A stretch of DNA of 64,000 nucleotides from the NCBI GenBank assembly GCA_022509165.1, contig JAFLTT010000006.1, positions 62,001 through 126,000 of the forward strand, written 5' to 3'. The translations under genes were made by a program, and so were the position numbers. Under the pieces are notes generated by a model, which was not told the DNA's origin, made no database searches, and was given only the letters and a program-made list of their open reading frames with translations. Shown here piece by piece: positions 36,552 to 45,533 of this stretch. This DNA is from Muribaculaceae bacterium. GTDB taxonomy: Bacteria; Bacteroidota; Bacteroidia; Bacteroidales; Muribaculaceae. Position 1 is the stretch's first letter, and each line of letters begins with the position of its first letter.

Positions 36552-37762
36552 ACTTTTTTGAGTTGGTGGCCCATTCGTTCCTTCTTGGTGTGCATATACA
36601 CCCGATTGTATTCATTGGGCTCTATCTCCAGAGGTACTATCTCCTCCACCTCCAGTCCGTAGCCCTCAAGACCGATACGTTTCACGGGATTGTTGGTCAT
36701 AAGCCTCATTTTCTGCACACCCAATGCGTGGAGTATGTTGGCTCCGACTCCATAATCACGTTCATCGGCTTTATGACCCAGGTGCAAGTTGGCATCTACG
36801 GTATCCATACCGTTTTCCTGCAATTTATAGGCCCGTATCTTATCCATCAGTCCGATTCCTCTTCCTTCCTGGTTAAGATACACTATCACACCTCGGCCCT
36901 CTTTCTCCACTGCTTCCATAGCCTTATGCAGCTGTTCGCCACATTCGCAGCGCATGCTTCCGAAAATATCGCCTGTGGCGCAGGAGGAATGAACTCTCAC
37001 CAGAACCGGCTCGCCGTTGCTCACATCTCCCTTTATCAAGGCAATATGCTCCAGTCCGTTGTCTTTTTGCCGGAAGGGTATAAGATGAAAATACCCATGT
37101 GCAGTAGGCAGTTTCACCTCCTCGCCTCGTTCCACGATGGAATCATTTTGCATACGGTAGGCAATAAGATCGCGGATACTCACAAGTTTCAAGCCCCATT
37201 CATCGGCAAGACGTCGCAATTCCGGAAGTCTTGCCATGGTACCGTCATCACTCATTATTTCCATCAGAGCGGCAGCCGGGTATAATCCTGCCAGACGTGC
37301 GAAGTCCACTGCCGCCTCCGTGTGACCACTCCTCTGTATCACTCCGCGGTCTTGAGCATAGAGAGGATTGATATGACCCGGTCGCCCGAAAGTTTCCGGA
37401 GTTGAGGAGGGGTCGGCCAATGCTCTTATCGTGGCAGCACGGTCGCTCGCCGACACTCCTGTGCTGCAGCCTTCAAGTTTGTCTACAGTCACCGTGAACG
37501 GAGTGCCAAGCACCGATGTGTTATCGTCTACCTGCCTGGGTAATTTCAGTTCTTCGCATCTTTGATTGGTGATAGGCGCACACAGAACTCCCCGGGCATT
37601 CTTAAGCATGAAGTTTACATCTTCCGGAGTGATTTTTTCTGCCGCGATGATAAGGTCGCCCTCATTTTCGCGGTCTTCGTCGTCTACCACTATTATGAAT
37701 TTGCCATTCTTAAAATCTTCGATGGCCTCTTCTATCGTATCAAGTTTGATTTTTTCCTCCAT
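36548..37762 (-). CDS. ribBA: Bifunctional DHBP synthase / GTP cyclohydrolase II
   Basis: The protein is 404 residues, the usual length of the fused riboflavin enzyme. The N-terminal RibB domain (about 1-205) has [16 protein letters not shown] and [13 protein letters not shown]. The C-terminal RibA domain has the zinc cysteines [18 protein letters not shown] and the [10 protein letters not shown] motif. It makes both precursors for riboflavin: 3,4-dihydroxybutanone phosphate and the pyrimidine from GTP. It lies one base after rsmD and overlaps ispE. No FMN riboswitch can be seen upstream, since the gap is only one base. Confidence 0.97.
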   Translation of the reverse strand: MEEKIKLDTIEEAIEDFKNGKFIIVVDDEDRENEGDLIIAAEKITPEDVNFMLKNARGVLCAPITNQRCEELKLPRQVDDNTSVLGTPFTVTVDKLEGCSTGVSASDRAATIRALADPSSTPETFGRPGHINPLYAQDRGVIQRSGHTEAAVDFARLAGLYPAAALMEIMSDDGTMARLPELRRLADEWGLKLVSIRDLIAYRMQNDSIVERGEEVKLPTAHGYFHLIPFRQKDNGLEHIALIKGDVSNGEPVLVRVHSSCATGDIFGSMRCECGEQLHKAMEAVEKEGRGVIVYLNQEGRGIGLMDKIRAYKLQENGMDTVDANLHLGHKADERDYGVGANILHALGVQKMRLMTNNPVKRIGLEGYGLEVEEIVPLEIEPNEYNRVYMHTKKERMGHQLKKV

Positions 37763-37763
37763 T

Positions 37764-38303
37764 TCATTCAGGTATTATGAATATCGAAAAATTCACGCTT
37801 CCGTATGCTCTTCGCTGATTGAATCCGGGAAGGTTTGAATAATCTCGGGTCTTGGAATGTTCCACTATCACTATTGTGCCGGGCTTCACTAATGATGAAT
37901 TGAGTATAAGTCCCGGTATTTCGTCAAATCTTTCAAGATCATAGGGAGGGTCGGCAAATACATAATCGTATGCCCTGATATCATCGGCTATAAACTTGAA
38001 TACATCCCCTTTTACAAGATGAAGATTGGTGTCGCCTAAAGTTTCAGCCACTTTTTTTATGAAAGCTGCCTGCACCGGGGCTTTTTCCACGGCTGTGACA
38101 TAAGAGCACCCCCTTGAAAGGAACTCAAAACTTACTGCTCCGGTACCGGCGAAAAGGTCGCATGCACTCTTGCCTTCGAAACCACCCAGATTCCCTAAAA
38201 CGTTGAAAATATTCTCACGTGCAAAATCGGTGGTTGGCCGTGCAGTTATATTTTTTGGCACTTCAAATCTCCTTCTGCCATATTTCCCGCTTATGATCCT
38301 CAT
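37764..38303 (-). CDS. rsmD: 16S rRNA (guanine-N2-)-methyltransferase RsmD
   Basis: The protein is 179 residues. It begins [17 protein letters not shown], as RsmD proteins do. The SAM-binding motif [10 protein letters not shown] (after CDLFAGTGA) and the catalytic DPPYD motif are both present. It methylates G966 of 16S rRNA. In many Bacteroidetes the DUF3822 gene lies directly upstream, as here. Heptamer tract D fills the whole spacer between them. It starts the run rsmD-ribBA-ispE, with gaps of one base and an overlap. Confidence 0.93.
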   Translation of the reverse strand: MRIISGKYGRRRFEVPKNITARPTTDFARENIFNVLGNLGGFEGKSACDLFAGTGAVSFEFLSRGCSYVTAVEKAPVQAAFIKKVAETLGDTNLHLVKGDVFKFIADDIRAYDYVFADPPYDLERFDEIPGLILNSSLVKPGTIVIVEHSKTRDYSNLPGFNQRRAYGSVNFSIFIIPE

Positions 38304-38304
38304 C

Positions 38305-38455
38305 TACTGTTTGATTCGTTTTTCGTTTACCGTTTTTCGCCTATCGTTAATCGTAATTCGTGGTTCGCCTATCGTTAATCATAATTCGTGATTCGTTTAC
38401 CGTAGGATAATACTATTCTACTTATTGTTTAATGTTTATTGTTTAATGTTTGTTT
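38305..38455. repeat. Heptamer repeat tract D
   Basis: Plus-strand 7-mers of TTTTCGT, TATCGTT and AATTCGT type are followed by the core GTAGGATAATACTATT (38402-38417), then TTATTGT-type units that continue through the stop codon at 38429 and into the last codons of the DUF3822 gene. Confidence 0.88.
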
Positions 38456-39154
38456 AACCACCCTCCATGCCTCGGTATCATCCGACACTCCCTCCGTATA
38501 CACCTTTACCTCTGCAGGCCGATAGCCGTAGACATCCATCAGGTTCAGGCATAGGTATGCAATATCGTCAGGATGTACCCATTCATGAGTGGAGGCGGAA
38601 ATCAACCCGTTGTCTTCCAGCATTATTATGTCGGCTTCTCCCTCCCTGGCTTGGGCATATATGCTAACTCCCTTATTATCCTCTCGGAGACGCCTTACCT
38701 TCTCCATCAGATTGCATGTGATACGGGCTCCGGGAAATGTGCGCATCAGAAAACTCTTCACCCCTGGAGCCAGACTCCAGGCCGCTGTAAGGTCACGGTC
38801 ACTGTCGGTCATTATATCTGAATAGTCGGCTGTATATACCTTCTGATATAGTTCCTCTTCGGCTCCCGAAGTCTCTTCAGCCAATTCCGTGGGTATAAAG
38901 AGTGTGCGCGGATCATACAGAATTATCTTTGTAGCGAAGTCATCGAGCAACCGTGGATTATTAAACACTGCCTCCTCGATGTTGTGGAGGAGTTCATCAC
39001 GGTTTACATCCCATTTCACACTGCATAGAGTCTGAGGTTCTATTTCAGTATGCAGGGTATTCTCCAAAGCCGCATCAAGGCCTGTACATCCTATCTTCAG
39101 GAGTAGCCTCCATTGGCCTGTATCTGCAAAATCCGCCGCTGTCAGGGTATACAT
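38429..39154 (-). CDS. DUF3822 family protein
   Basis: The protein is 241 residues and is judged to be DUF3822, whose members are predicted to have an actin/ASKHA-type fold and lie next to rsmD or coaD. Recognisable parts are the EEELYQKVYTADYSDIM segment in the middle, LFIPTELAEE, and DIIMLEDNGLISASTHEW. Function is unknown. The last codons (TLNNKH) and the stop codon lie inside heptamer tract D, so the C-terminal tail is repeat-derived. It lies 17 bases after ansA. Confidence 0.8.
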   Translation of the reverse strand: MYTLTAADFADTGQWRLLLKIGCTGLDAALENTLHTEIEPQTLCSVKWDVNRDELLHNIEEAVFNNPRLLDDFATKIILYDPRTLFIPTELAEETSGAEEELYQKVYTADYSDIMTDSDRDLTAAWSLAPGVKSFLMRTFPGARITCNLMEKVRRLREDNKGVSIYAQAREGEADIIMLEDNGLISASTHEWVHPDDIAYLCLNLMDVYGYRPAEVKVYTEGVSDDTEAWRVVKQTLNNKH

Positions 39155-39171
39155 ATCTAATATCTAACAGT

Positions 39172-40212
39172 TTACGACATTTCACCGCAAAGGTTACATT
39201 GTACGTAATATCTCACTTCATCGGGTTTCATCCCCCTGCCTACCAGGTACATCAGTTTGGTGATGGCTGCCTCCGAGGTAAGGTCATGGCCCGGCACCAC
39301 TCCTGTCTGAGCAAGTTCCAGACCGGTGGAATATCTTTTAGGGTCTACAAGTCCGTTGGGACATTGCGTTATGTTTATCACTACGATACCTTTGCCCACA
39401 GCTTCTCTTATGGCTTCAAAAAGCCATGGCTCTCCCGGAGCATTACCAGCTCCATAGGTCTTTAAAACCACAGCTTTTAGACCGGGAGTGTTTAAAATGT
39501 GGCGAACCACATTCTCCTGAATACCCGGGAAAAGATCGAGAAAAGTGACATTGGTGTCCATGTTATAATGCACTCCCAACGGAGCATCTTTTACCGGACT
39601 CCGCCATAAGACATCTTTGTTGAAAGAGATGCCTAAGCCTATTTTGGCAAGTTCGGGATAATTGTTGCTACGGAAGGCGTTGAAATTATCCGCGCTTCTC
39701 TTGGTGCTACGGTTGCCCCGCCACAGATAATTTTCAAACAAGATCGCCACCTCTCTTATCATCGGGCTACCATCTGTATCTTTGGCAGCCGCTATCTGAA
39801 TGGCAGTAATGAGATTTTCCTCTCCGTCGGTACGAACCTCTCCTATTGGCAACTGGGAACCGGTGATTATTACCGGTTTTGACAATTGCTGTAACATAAA
39901 ACTTAAGGCTGAGGCGGTATAAGCCATAGTGTCGGTGCCATGGAGCACCACAAATCCGTCGTAGTCCAGATAATTGTCTTCTATCACCTTCACTATCTGA
40001 CCCCAGTGACGAGGATTCATGTCAGACGAATCAATGGGTGTGTGAAACTGGTGATAATGGATATCGTAGTCTAATTTCTTTAGTTTGGGCACATTGTCGA
40101 GCAGATGGTTGAAATCGAAGGGTTCCAGAGCCTTGGTAACCGGATTCTCTTTCATACCGATCGTGCCACCTGTGTAAATCATTAAAATACGTGGGCGCAG
40201 TGTGTCAGGCAT
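39172..40212 (-). CDS. ansA: L-asparaginase, type I (cytoplasmic)
   Basis: The protein is 346 residues without a signal peptide. It converts asparagine to aspartate and ammonia. The first nucleophile motif is IYTGGTIGM and the second is VVLHGTDTMAYTA; both are catalytic Thr sites of the family. GSQLPIGEVRTDGEENLI, typical of type I enzymes, is also present. A promoter (TTTG-N20-TAAATTTG) lies at 40236-40267. The upstream gene ends at 40282, so ansA may begin its own unit that continues into the DUF3822 gene, rsmD and ribBA. Confidence 0.94.
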   Translation of the reverse strand: MPDTLRPRILMIYTGGTIGMKENPVTKALEPFDFNHLLDNVPKLKKLDYDIHYHQFHTPIDSSDMNPRHWGQIVKVIEDNYLDYDGFVVLHGTDTMAYTASALSFMLQQLSKPVIITGSQLPIGEVRTDGEENLITAIQIAAAKDTDGSPMIREVAILFENYLWRGNRSTKRSADNFNAFRSNNYPELAKIGLGISFNKDVLWRSPVKDAPLGVHYNMDTNVTFLDLFPGIQENVVRHILNTPGLKAVVLKTYGAGNAPGEPWLFEAIREAVGKGIVVINITQCPNGLVDPKRYSTGLELAQTGVVPGHDLTSEAAITKLMYLVGRGMKPDEVRYYVQCNLCGEMS

Positions 40213-40235
40213 GTTTTTTCGTGGTATAGGATTTG

Positions 40236-40267
40236 CAAATTTAATCTTTTATTGCTTAAAAATCAAA
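40236..40267 (-). promoter_or_regulatory. ansA promoter (TTTG-N20-TAAATTTG)
   Basis: Minus strand: TTTG at 40267-40264, 20 bases, TAAATTTG at 40243-40236. The start of transcription would be near 40230, 18 bases before the ansA ATG. Confidence 0.65.
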
Positions 40268-40281
40268 ATTTTAAGGAATCT

Positions 40282-41139
40282 TTATTCTATTGGTCTCAAC
40301 CATCTGTAGCCGTAGAAATATTGGCCTTCTATCTTAAACAAACGAGGCAGAGGATAGGAATCCATGGCTACTACTCCCTTTTCCCTCGGGATATGAATCA
40401 AAGTAGGTTCCCCATTCTCTATGCTCACAATACCTATATCGTAAATGTCGAAATCATTGTCCATCGGACTCAAAAGTATTATGTCGCCATTCTGTAGCAA
40501 TTCCTTCACTGCCTTATTACTGATGCTTTGTTTCTTCAAGTGGGGAATCCTATGACTCCGATAACCGAATTCCATCACCTTAACCTTATCAGCCACCTCC
40601 GGGTCTGTCATCGCCGGGAACTGATCTGAATGACGAGACACGTAGTCGAGCGTCTTGGTCCGGTAACTTCCTCCATCGAGGTATTCTGTCATCTCTTTAA
40701 GGTTGCCCCGATACACATTGTCTACTATCCAGTCTGAACCGTAAAGAAACTGTGAGGCGAAACCTTCGTCAACACCTTTTCTACGGCTCACGTTCTCAAG
40801 ATTCTTTTCAAAATCCCTTAAAGTAGGTGTGGTGAGTTCTGCTGTCTTTGCAGCCGCCAGGGCAATGTATATGAATTCCCGTTGATTAAGAGAGTCAAGC
40901 CTTATCACCAAAGTGCCCACGGAATCATTGTCGGCTGCCTGAGAGTAGGGAATACCCTCCAATGCTTTTGCCGCACTCACTATCCGGTCGCCATAACTGT
41001 CGGACTGGGAAATGTTTGACAATAACGTCAATACCCGGGCTGAATCATTGGCACAATGATACCTTACTTCGGCCTTCACTATCTCTGCACAGGCTAAAAC
41101 AGTGATAAGGACGAAAGCAAACTTAATAATCCTCTTCAT
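40282..41139 (-). CDS. DUF1460-family protein lacking the catalytic Cys (probable pseudoenzyme)
   Basis: The protein is 285 residues with an N-terminal hydrophobic segment (about 6-22) that acts as a signal peptide or anchor. The overall pattern matches DUF1460, a family of NlpC/P60-fold N-acetylmuramoyl-L-alanine amidases. The segment VIRLDSLNQREFIYIALAAA aligns with the family's active-site stretch, but Q86 stands where the nucleophile Cys is expected. The only Cys residues are 17 and 29. The expected HVG catalytic His region reads IYDIGIV. Late family features remain (GDIILLSP, LIHIPREKG). So it is probably inactive or has a changed role. A TAACTTTG box lies at 41158-41165. Confidence 0.75.
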   Translation of the reverse strand: MKRIIKFAFVLITVLACAEIVKAEVRYHCANDSARVLTLLSNISQSDSYGDRIVSAAKALEGIPYSQAADNDSVGTLVIRLDSLNQREFIYIALAAAKTAELTTPTLRDFEKNLENVSRRKGVDEGFASQFLYGSDWIVDNVYRGNLKEMTEYLDGGSYRTKTLDYVSRHSDQFPAMTDPEVADKVKVMEFGYRSHRIPHLKKQSISNKAVKELLQNGDIILLSPMDNDFDIYDIGIVSIENGEPTLIHIPREKGVVAMDSYPLPRLFKIEGQYFYGYRWLRPIE

Positions 41140-41222
41140 ACAAGCTTATACTTTCTGCAAAGTTAATAGAAAAGCATTATATTTGTAAAATGATTTCTAA
41201 GGGATAATGGCATATTAGCGGA

Positions 41223-41855
41223 ATGGAATCTAAGGAAGTGATAATGGTGGGCGCGGGCGGACATGCCCTGTCTCTGGCGGAATTTGCAGAGCCCTTGATT
41301 TACGGATATCTTGCAAATGAAGAAAACCCGGAAATGCCGTCTCAATGGCTTGGTAAAGATGACGATCTGGCTTCCTGGATAGACGCCGGTAAGAAATTCC
41401 ATATGGCTTTCGTATATTCCGGACTTCCGGTAATGAGTAAACGTGAAGCATTGATACGGAAATATGAAGAGGCCGGGGCAAGGTTTGCATCCCTGATTGC
41501 TCCTTCATCAATTATCACCCCTCATTCCGAGATTGGAGAAGGCTCGGCAGTGATGGCCGGATCTATTGTAAACAGAGCCCTCCTGGGAAGAAATGTGATT
41601 GTGAATTCCGGTGCCATAGTGGAGCATGATTGCAAAGTGGGCGACAATACCTTCATCGGTCCGGGTGCCGTGATCGGAGGATTCACATCCGTCGGATCCA
41701 ACTGTTTCATCGGCCTGGGAGCCCGGATTGCCAACGGTATAACCATCGCATCGGGTATCACCGTCGCCATGGGGGCGATTGTTTCCCGTTCTCTTACCGA
41801 ACCCGGCATTTACCATGGCTCTCCTCTCCGTTTATTCAAACTGAAGAACCGTTAA
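41223..41855 (+). CDS. neuD: NeuD/PglD-like sugar O-acyltransferase
   Basis: The protein is 210 residues. The N-terminal domain starts VIMVGAGGHALSLAEF, the nucleotide-sugar-binding PglD-N type fold. A left-handed hexapeptide-repeat helix follows (GEGSAVMAGSIVNRALLGRN onwards), with the catalytic His in GAIVEHDCKVGDN. Members acetylate an amino sugar or sialic-acid-type sugar. It belongs with neuC and neuB functionally, but is separated from them. It begins a plus-strand run neuD-ispF-uvrD-neuB with gaps of 44, 27 and 9 bases, perhaps one transcript. A TATATTTG box at 41178-41185 may be its -7 element. Confidence 0.85.
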   Translation: MESKEVIMVGAGGHALSLAEFAEPLIYGYLANEENPEMPSQWLGKDDDLASWIDAGKKFHMAFVYSGLPVMSKREALIRKYEEAGARFASLIAPSSIITPHSEIGEGSAVMAGSIVNRALLGRNVIVNSGAIVEHDCKVGDNTFIGPGAVIGGFTSVGSNCFIGLGARIANGITIASGITVAMGAIVSRSLTEPGIYHGSPLRLFKLKNR

Positions 41856-41899
41856 CCCTCCTATAGGAAAAGAGCAAGTTTTTGGTTAACTTTGTAAAT

Positions 41900-42379
41900 A
41901 TGATTTACAGAATCGGACAAGGCTACGATGTGCACAGGCTTGTGGAAGACAGGGAACTGTGGCTATGCGGCGTGAAAGTGCCTCATACGCTCGGACTGCT
42001 CGGTCATAGCGATGCCGATGTGGCTATACATGCTCTTTGTGACGCTCTACTGGGAGCAGCAGCACTTCACGATATCGGATACCATTTCCCCGACACCGAC
42101 CCTAAATATAAAGGAGCCGACAGCAAACTCCTGCTCGCTGAAGTGGTGAGATTACTCAATGACAAAGAATGGAACATCGGCAATGTCGATGTCACAATAA
42201 TTGCCCAGGCCCCGAAGCTGAAACCCTTCATAGATGAGATGCGGCTCACTTTGGCCGGGATAATGGATATAGAGCCCGACTGTGTCTCGGTCAAAGCCAC
42301 AACCACCGAACATCTGGGTTTTGAAGGCAGGAAAGAGGGAATCTCTGCCATGGCCGTAGCATTGATCTATCTGTCGTGA
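41900..42379 (+). CDS. ispF: 2-C-methyl-D-erythritol 2,4-cyclodiphosphate synthase
   Basis: The protein is 159 residues from the ATG at 41900, the normal length. A TTG start at 41882 is possible but adds six poorly conserved residues. It cyclises CDP-methylerythritol phosphate in the MEP pathway. Motifs include GQGYDVHRL (zinc ligands), [19 protein letters not shown], and the late [28 protein letters not shown] -7-like box lies at 41887-41894, only five bases before the ATG; if real, the transcript would be nearly leaderless. ispE is at 35661 on the other strand. Confidence 0.95.
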   Translation: MIYRIGQGYDVHRLVEDRELWLCGVKVPHTLGLLGHSDADVAIHALCDALLGAAALHDIGYHFPDTDPKYKGADSKLLLAEVVRLLNDKEWNIGNVDVTIIAQAPKLKPFIDEMRLTLAGIMDIEPDCVSVKATTTEHLGFEGRKEGISAMAVALIYLS

Positions 42380-42406
42380 TGCATATTTTTTTGGCCCTAA
42401 TCTACA

Positions 42407-44515
42407 ATGGAACTCAACGATAAACAGCAACAGGCCGTGGAGGCCACAGAAGGCCGCGTGAGAGTGGTGGCAGGTGCCGGTAGCGGCAAAACACGTGTCA
42501 TCGCTCACCGTTATGCTTATCTGGTAAATGACATCGGTATTAGTCCGGGAAATATACTTTGTCTCACTTTCACCAACAAGGCCGCACAGGAGATGAAAAA
42601 AAGAATCTCCGGGATGGTTGACCGTGGAAGTGTAAATGATTTTATTTGCACAATACACAGTTTCTGCGCTAAATTTCTTAGAAGGGAAATTTACCGTATA
42701 GGGTATCCTAAAAACTTCACAATCATCGACGAGGAGGATGCAAAACAGCTCGCAAAACAGGCGATGATTGAATTCGATATCGACCGGAAGAAAATCACCG
42801 CCGAACGTTTCCTTAAAGGTGTGGCGGCTCTAAAAGGTTATGAACCTACTCATTACATTCAGAAACACCTGCTGCCAAACTCATCTTCTTTCGCTCCGGA
42901 CGCCACAGTGAGATACCTTCGGTTGCAACTTAAGCATTTTGCACTCGATTATGACGACTTGCTATACTTCACTCTTTACATTCTCAACCATTTCGCTGAT
43001 GCCAGAAAGTATTGGACTGAGAAACTGAACTATCTGATGGTGGATGAAGTGCAAGATTGTACCGGCGACGACTGGAAACTTCTGTATGCCCTTACACAAC
43101 ATCACGGAAATCTTTTTATTGTAGGTGACCCCGACCAGGCTATCTATGAATGGAGAGGTGCAAACCCAAAGATTTTTGTGGATTTCAAGGCTAATACCGA
43201 TATCATACTGAACCAGAACTACCGTTCCACCCCGGATGTGCTCGATGTGGCAAACAGAATCATCGAGAATAATAAAAACCGCGTGCCAAAAGACCTTTTC
43301 ACAGTAAAACTCAACGAGCGTCAACCGGTGCATCTCCATTCTAAATCAGAAAAAGAGGAGGCTGAGTTCATTGCTGCAAGGATTGAAGAGGGTATTAAGG
43401 AAGGGATGACTCCAAACCAGTTCGCTATCCTTTACCGAAGCAGCTTCTTGTCGCGGCAGGTGGAACAGGCTCTGCTTAAACGTAAGCTGCCTTACACTGT
43501 ATGGGGAGGTGTCAGATTTTTTGAACGCAAGGAAATCAAGGATGTTCTTTCTTACCTCCGGCTCGTGGCAAGTGAGGAGGATGATATCTCTTTCCGCAGG
43601 ATTATAAATCTTCCGGCCCGAAAGTTTGGTGATTCCTCAATGAAAGCTTTGTCCGCAATCGCAGAAGAGGAAGGAATACCCCTCATGACCGCTCTTAGAA
43701 GAAATATCGGCCAGAAACCTTTCAATAAGCCAAGCCTATTGAATTTTATCCAACTTATTGATGGCGCAAGAGAGAGGGTGCCACTGATGCGTGTGTCTGA
43801 TCTTGCCGATTGGGTGATGAAGGAAAGCGGTTTGGGCGACCTTTACCGAAACGATGAAGAGGAGGAGAGACTGGAAAATATAGCCGAACTGATTAATTCA
43901 ATGAAAGAATTTGAAGCCGGCAGAATCGATGAAGGTGATGCCGATCTCATTTCTTATCTTCAGGAAGTGTCGTTATACACTAACGTAGACCGTACCCTTG
44001 ATTCTGAAAAGGTACGGCTTATGACAATACATCAGGCTAAAGGTCTGGAATTCCCCGAAGTGTTTGTAATCGGCCTTACCGAAGGAGTGTTCCCCAATCA
44101 TAGATCCATACGTGAGCGCCGCGAAGATGGTGAAGAAGAGGAAAGAAGGCTGATGTATGTGGCAGTGACCCGGGCTGAAAAAATGCTATGGCTTTGCGAG
44201 TCGGAAGGATATATGCACGACAGCGGTGCCCTGAAATATCCCTCCAGATTCTTCTCTGAGGTACCGGACTGGATGCTCAAATTGGAAGGTGTGATGGACC
44301 CCTCTCTTATGGAGGGCACAAAGCAAATGGTGGCTATGCTGCGTGACGAACTCGGCCAGAATACTGAAAAACCGTTGGCTGCCGGCACACGTGTAAGTCA
44401 TAAAGTGTTTGGTGAAGGAGTAATCGAGGCTTACGATGCATCATCAAAATCTTATAAGGTGAGATTCGGTGCCACCACACGCAATCTTCTGTTGCGTGCT
44501 CTTACTATAATCTGA
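42407..44515 (+). CDS. uvrD: UvrD/PcrA-like superfamily 1 DNA helicase
   Basis: The protein is 702 residues, the usual size of UvrD/PcrA/Rep enzymes. The motifs run in order: Q-motif LNDKQQQAV, Walker A VAGAGSGKTR, motif Ia (CLTFTNKAAQEMKKR), Walker B VDEVQDC, GDPDQAIYEWRGA, the LNQNYRS motif IV, LMTIHQAKGLEFPEV and the VAVTRAEKMLWL motif VI. A C-terminal SH3-like tail (VSHKVFGEGVI) is present, as in PcrA. It unwinds DNA in repair and replication. It starts 27 bases after ispF and ends nine bases before neuB. It could be a PcrA or Rep; the exact name is not certain. Confidence 0.93.
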   Translation: MELNDKQQQAVEATEGRVRVVAGAGSGKTRVIAHRYAYLVNDIGISPGNILCLTFTNKAAQEMKKRISGMVDRGSVNDFICTIHSFCAKFLRREIYRIGYPKNFTIIDEEDAKQLAKQAMIEFDIDRKKITAERFLKGVAALKGYEPTHYIQKHLLPNSSSFAPDATVRYLRLQLKHFALDYDDLLYFTLYILNHFADARKYWTEKLNYLMVDEVQDCTGDDWKLLYALTQHHGNLFIVGDPDQAIYEWRGANPKIFVDFKANTDIILNQNYRSTPDVLDVANRIIENNKNRVPKDLFTVKLNERQPVHLHSKSEKEEAEFIAARIEEGIKEGMTPNQFAILYRSSFLSRQVEQALLKRKLPYTVWGGVRFFERKEIKDVLSYLRLVASEEDDISFRRIINLPARKFGDSSMKALSAIAEEEGIPLMTALRRNIGQKPFNKPSLLNFIQLIDGARERVPLMRVSDLADWVMKESGLGDLYRNDEEEERLENIAELINSMKEFEAGRIDEGDADLISYLQEVSLYTNVDRTLDSEKVRLMTIHQAKGLEFPEVFVIGLTEGVFPNHRSIRERREDGEEEERRLMYVAVTRAEKMLWLCESEGYMHDSGALKYPSRFFSEVPDWMLKLEGVMDPSLMEGTKQMVAMLRDELGQNTEKPLAAGTRVSHKVFGEGVIEAYDASSKSYKVRFGATTRNLLLRALTII

Positions 44516-44524
44516 TTTAGGGAT

Positions 44525-45523
44525 ATGAAATCAATTATCATTGCTGAGGCAGGAGTGAATCACAATGGCAGTCTCGACCTGGCTTTCAGAATGGTGGATG
44601 CTGCTGCCGAAGCCGGTGCAGACTATATAAAGTTCCAGACTTTTAAGACCGAATCTTTGGTTACTGCCGGATGCGAAGCTGCAGGATACCAGAAAAAAAA
44701 TGCCGGGGCACAAACACAACAAGAGATGCTTCGAAGCCTTGAACTCTCTTACACAAATTTCCGTTCGCTAAAAGATTATTGCGAAAATAAAGGCATCGGA
44801 TTTCTTTCCACTCCCTTCGACAATGAGAGTGTGGACTTCATAGCTTCACTTCACCCCGATTTCATGAAGGTGCCAAGCGGTGAAATCACCAACCTGCCTT
44901 ATCTTCGTAAGATTGCCCAAACAGGCATACCGACGATAATATCTACCGGAATGTGCACCTTGGAGGATATTGCAAAAGCCCTGGAACCTTTTTATAAAGC
45001 CGGGTATTCAGCCGATAAGTTGATTCTGCTGCATTGCACCACTCAGTATCCAACCCCCATGGAGGATGTAAATCTCTTGGCAATGCTTACCCTTTCGAAG
45101 GAATTTAATCTTCCCGCCGGATATTCCGACCATACCCGGGGTATTGAAATTCCGGTGGCAGCTGCTGCATTAGGGGCTGTAGTGATCGAAAAGCATTTCA
45201 CTCTCTCACGGCAGATGGAAGGTCCCGACCACAAGGCTTCGCTGGAGCCCGGTGAACTCGCATCAATGGTAAAATCCATCAGGAATGTGGAAAAAGCTTT
45301 GGGAGACGGCAAAAAAGAAATCAAGGATTCTGAACGACTCAATATTCTTGCTGCACGCAGAAGCATCGTGGCAAAGAGTCATATTCCGGAAGGGGCTGTT
45401 ATTACTGAGAAGGATATTTGTGCCAAACGTCCGGCATCCGGAATTTCCCCTATGCTGTGGGATTCGGTGGTAGGGTCCCGGGCACTCCGTTCTTACTTCC
45501 CCGACGATCCGATACTCCTCTGA
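44525..45523 (+). CDS. neuB: N-acetylneuraminate/legionaminate synthase (NeuB-type)
   Basis: The protein is 332 residues. It condenses phosphoenolpyruvate with an N-acetylmannosamine-type sugar to make a nine-carbon acid. The N-terminal TIM barrel begins IIAEAGVNHNGSLDLAFRMV, and has the KVPSGEITNLPYL, STGMCTLEDI and HCTTQYPTP motifs, then EKHFTLSRQMEGPDHKASLE. A C-terminal SAF (antifreeze-like) domain (about 272-332) contacts the active site. With neuC (32495) and neuD (41223) it covers most of a nonulosonic acid pathway; no cytidylyltransferase (neuA) is seen in this window. It follows uvrD by nine bases. Confidence 0.93.
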   Translation: MKSIIIAEAGVNHNGSLDLAFRMVDAAAEAGADYIKFQTFKTESLVTAGCEAAGYQKKNAGAQTQQEMLRSLELSYTNFRSLKDYCENKGIGFLSTPFDNESVDFIASLHPDFMKVPSGEITNLPYLRKIAQTGIPTIISTGMCTLEDIAKALEPFYKAGYSADKLILLHCTTQYPTPMEDVNLLAMLTLSKEFNLPAGYSDHTRGIEIPVAAAALGAVVIEKHFTLSRQMEGPDHKASLEPGELASMVKSIRNVEKALGDGKKEIKDSERLNILAARRSIVAKSHIPEGAVITEKDICAKRPASGISPMLWDSVVGSRALRSYFPDDPILL

Positions 45524-45533
45524 TTGCTTCTTC

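Noticed and set aside
41882..41899. TTG start for ispF
   Set aside because: It adds six residues outside the conserved N-terminus, overlaps a -7-like box, and the ATG at 41900 gives the usual length.
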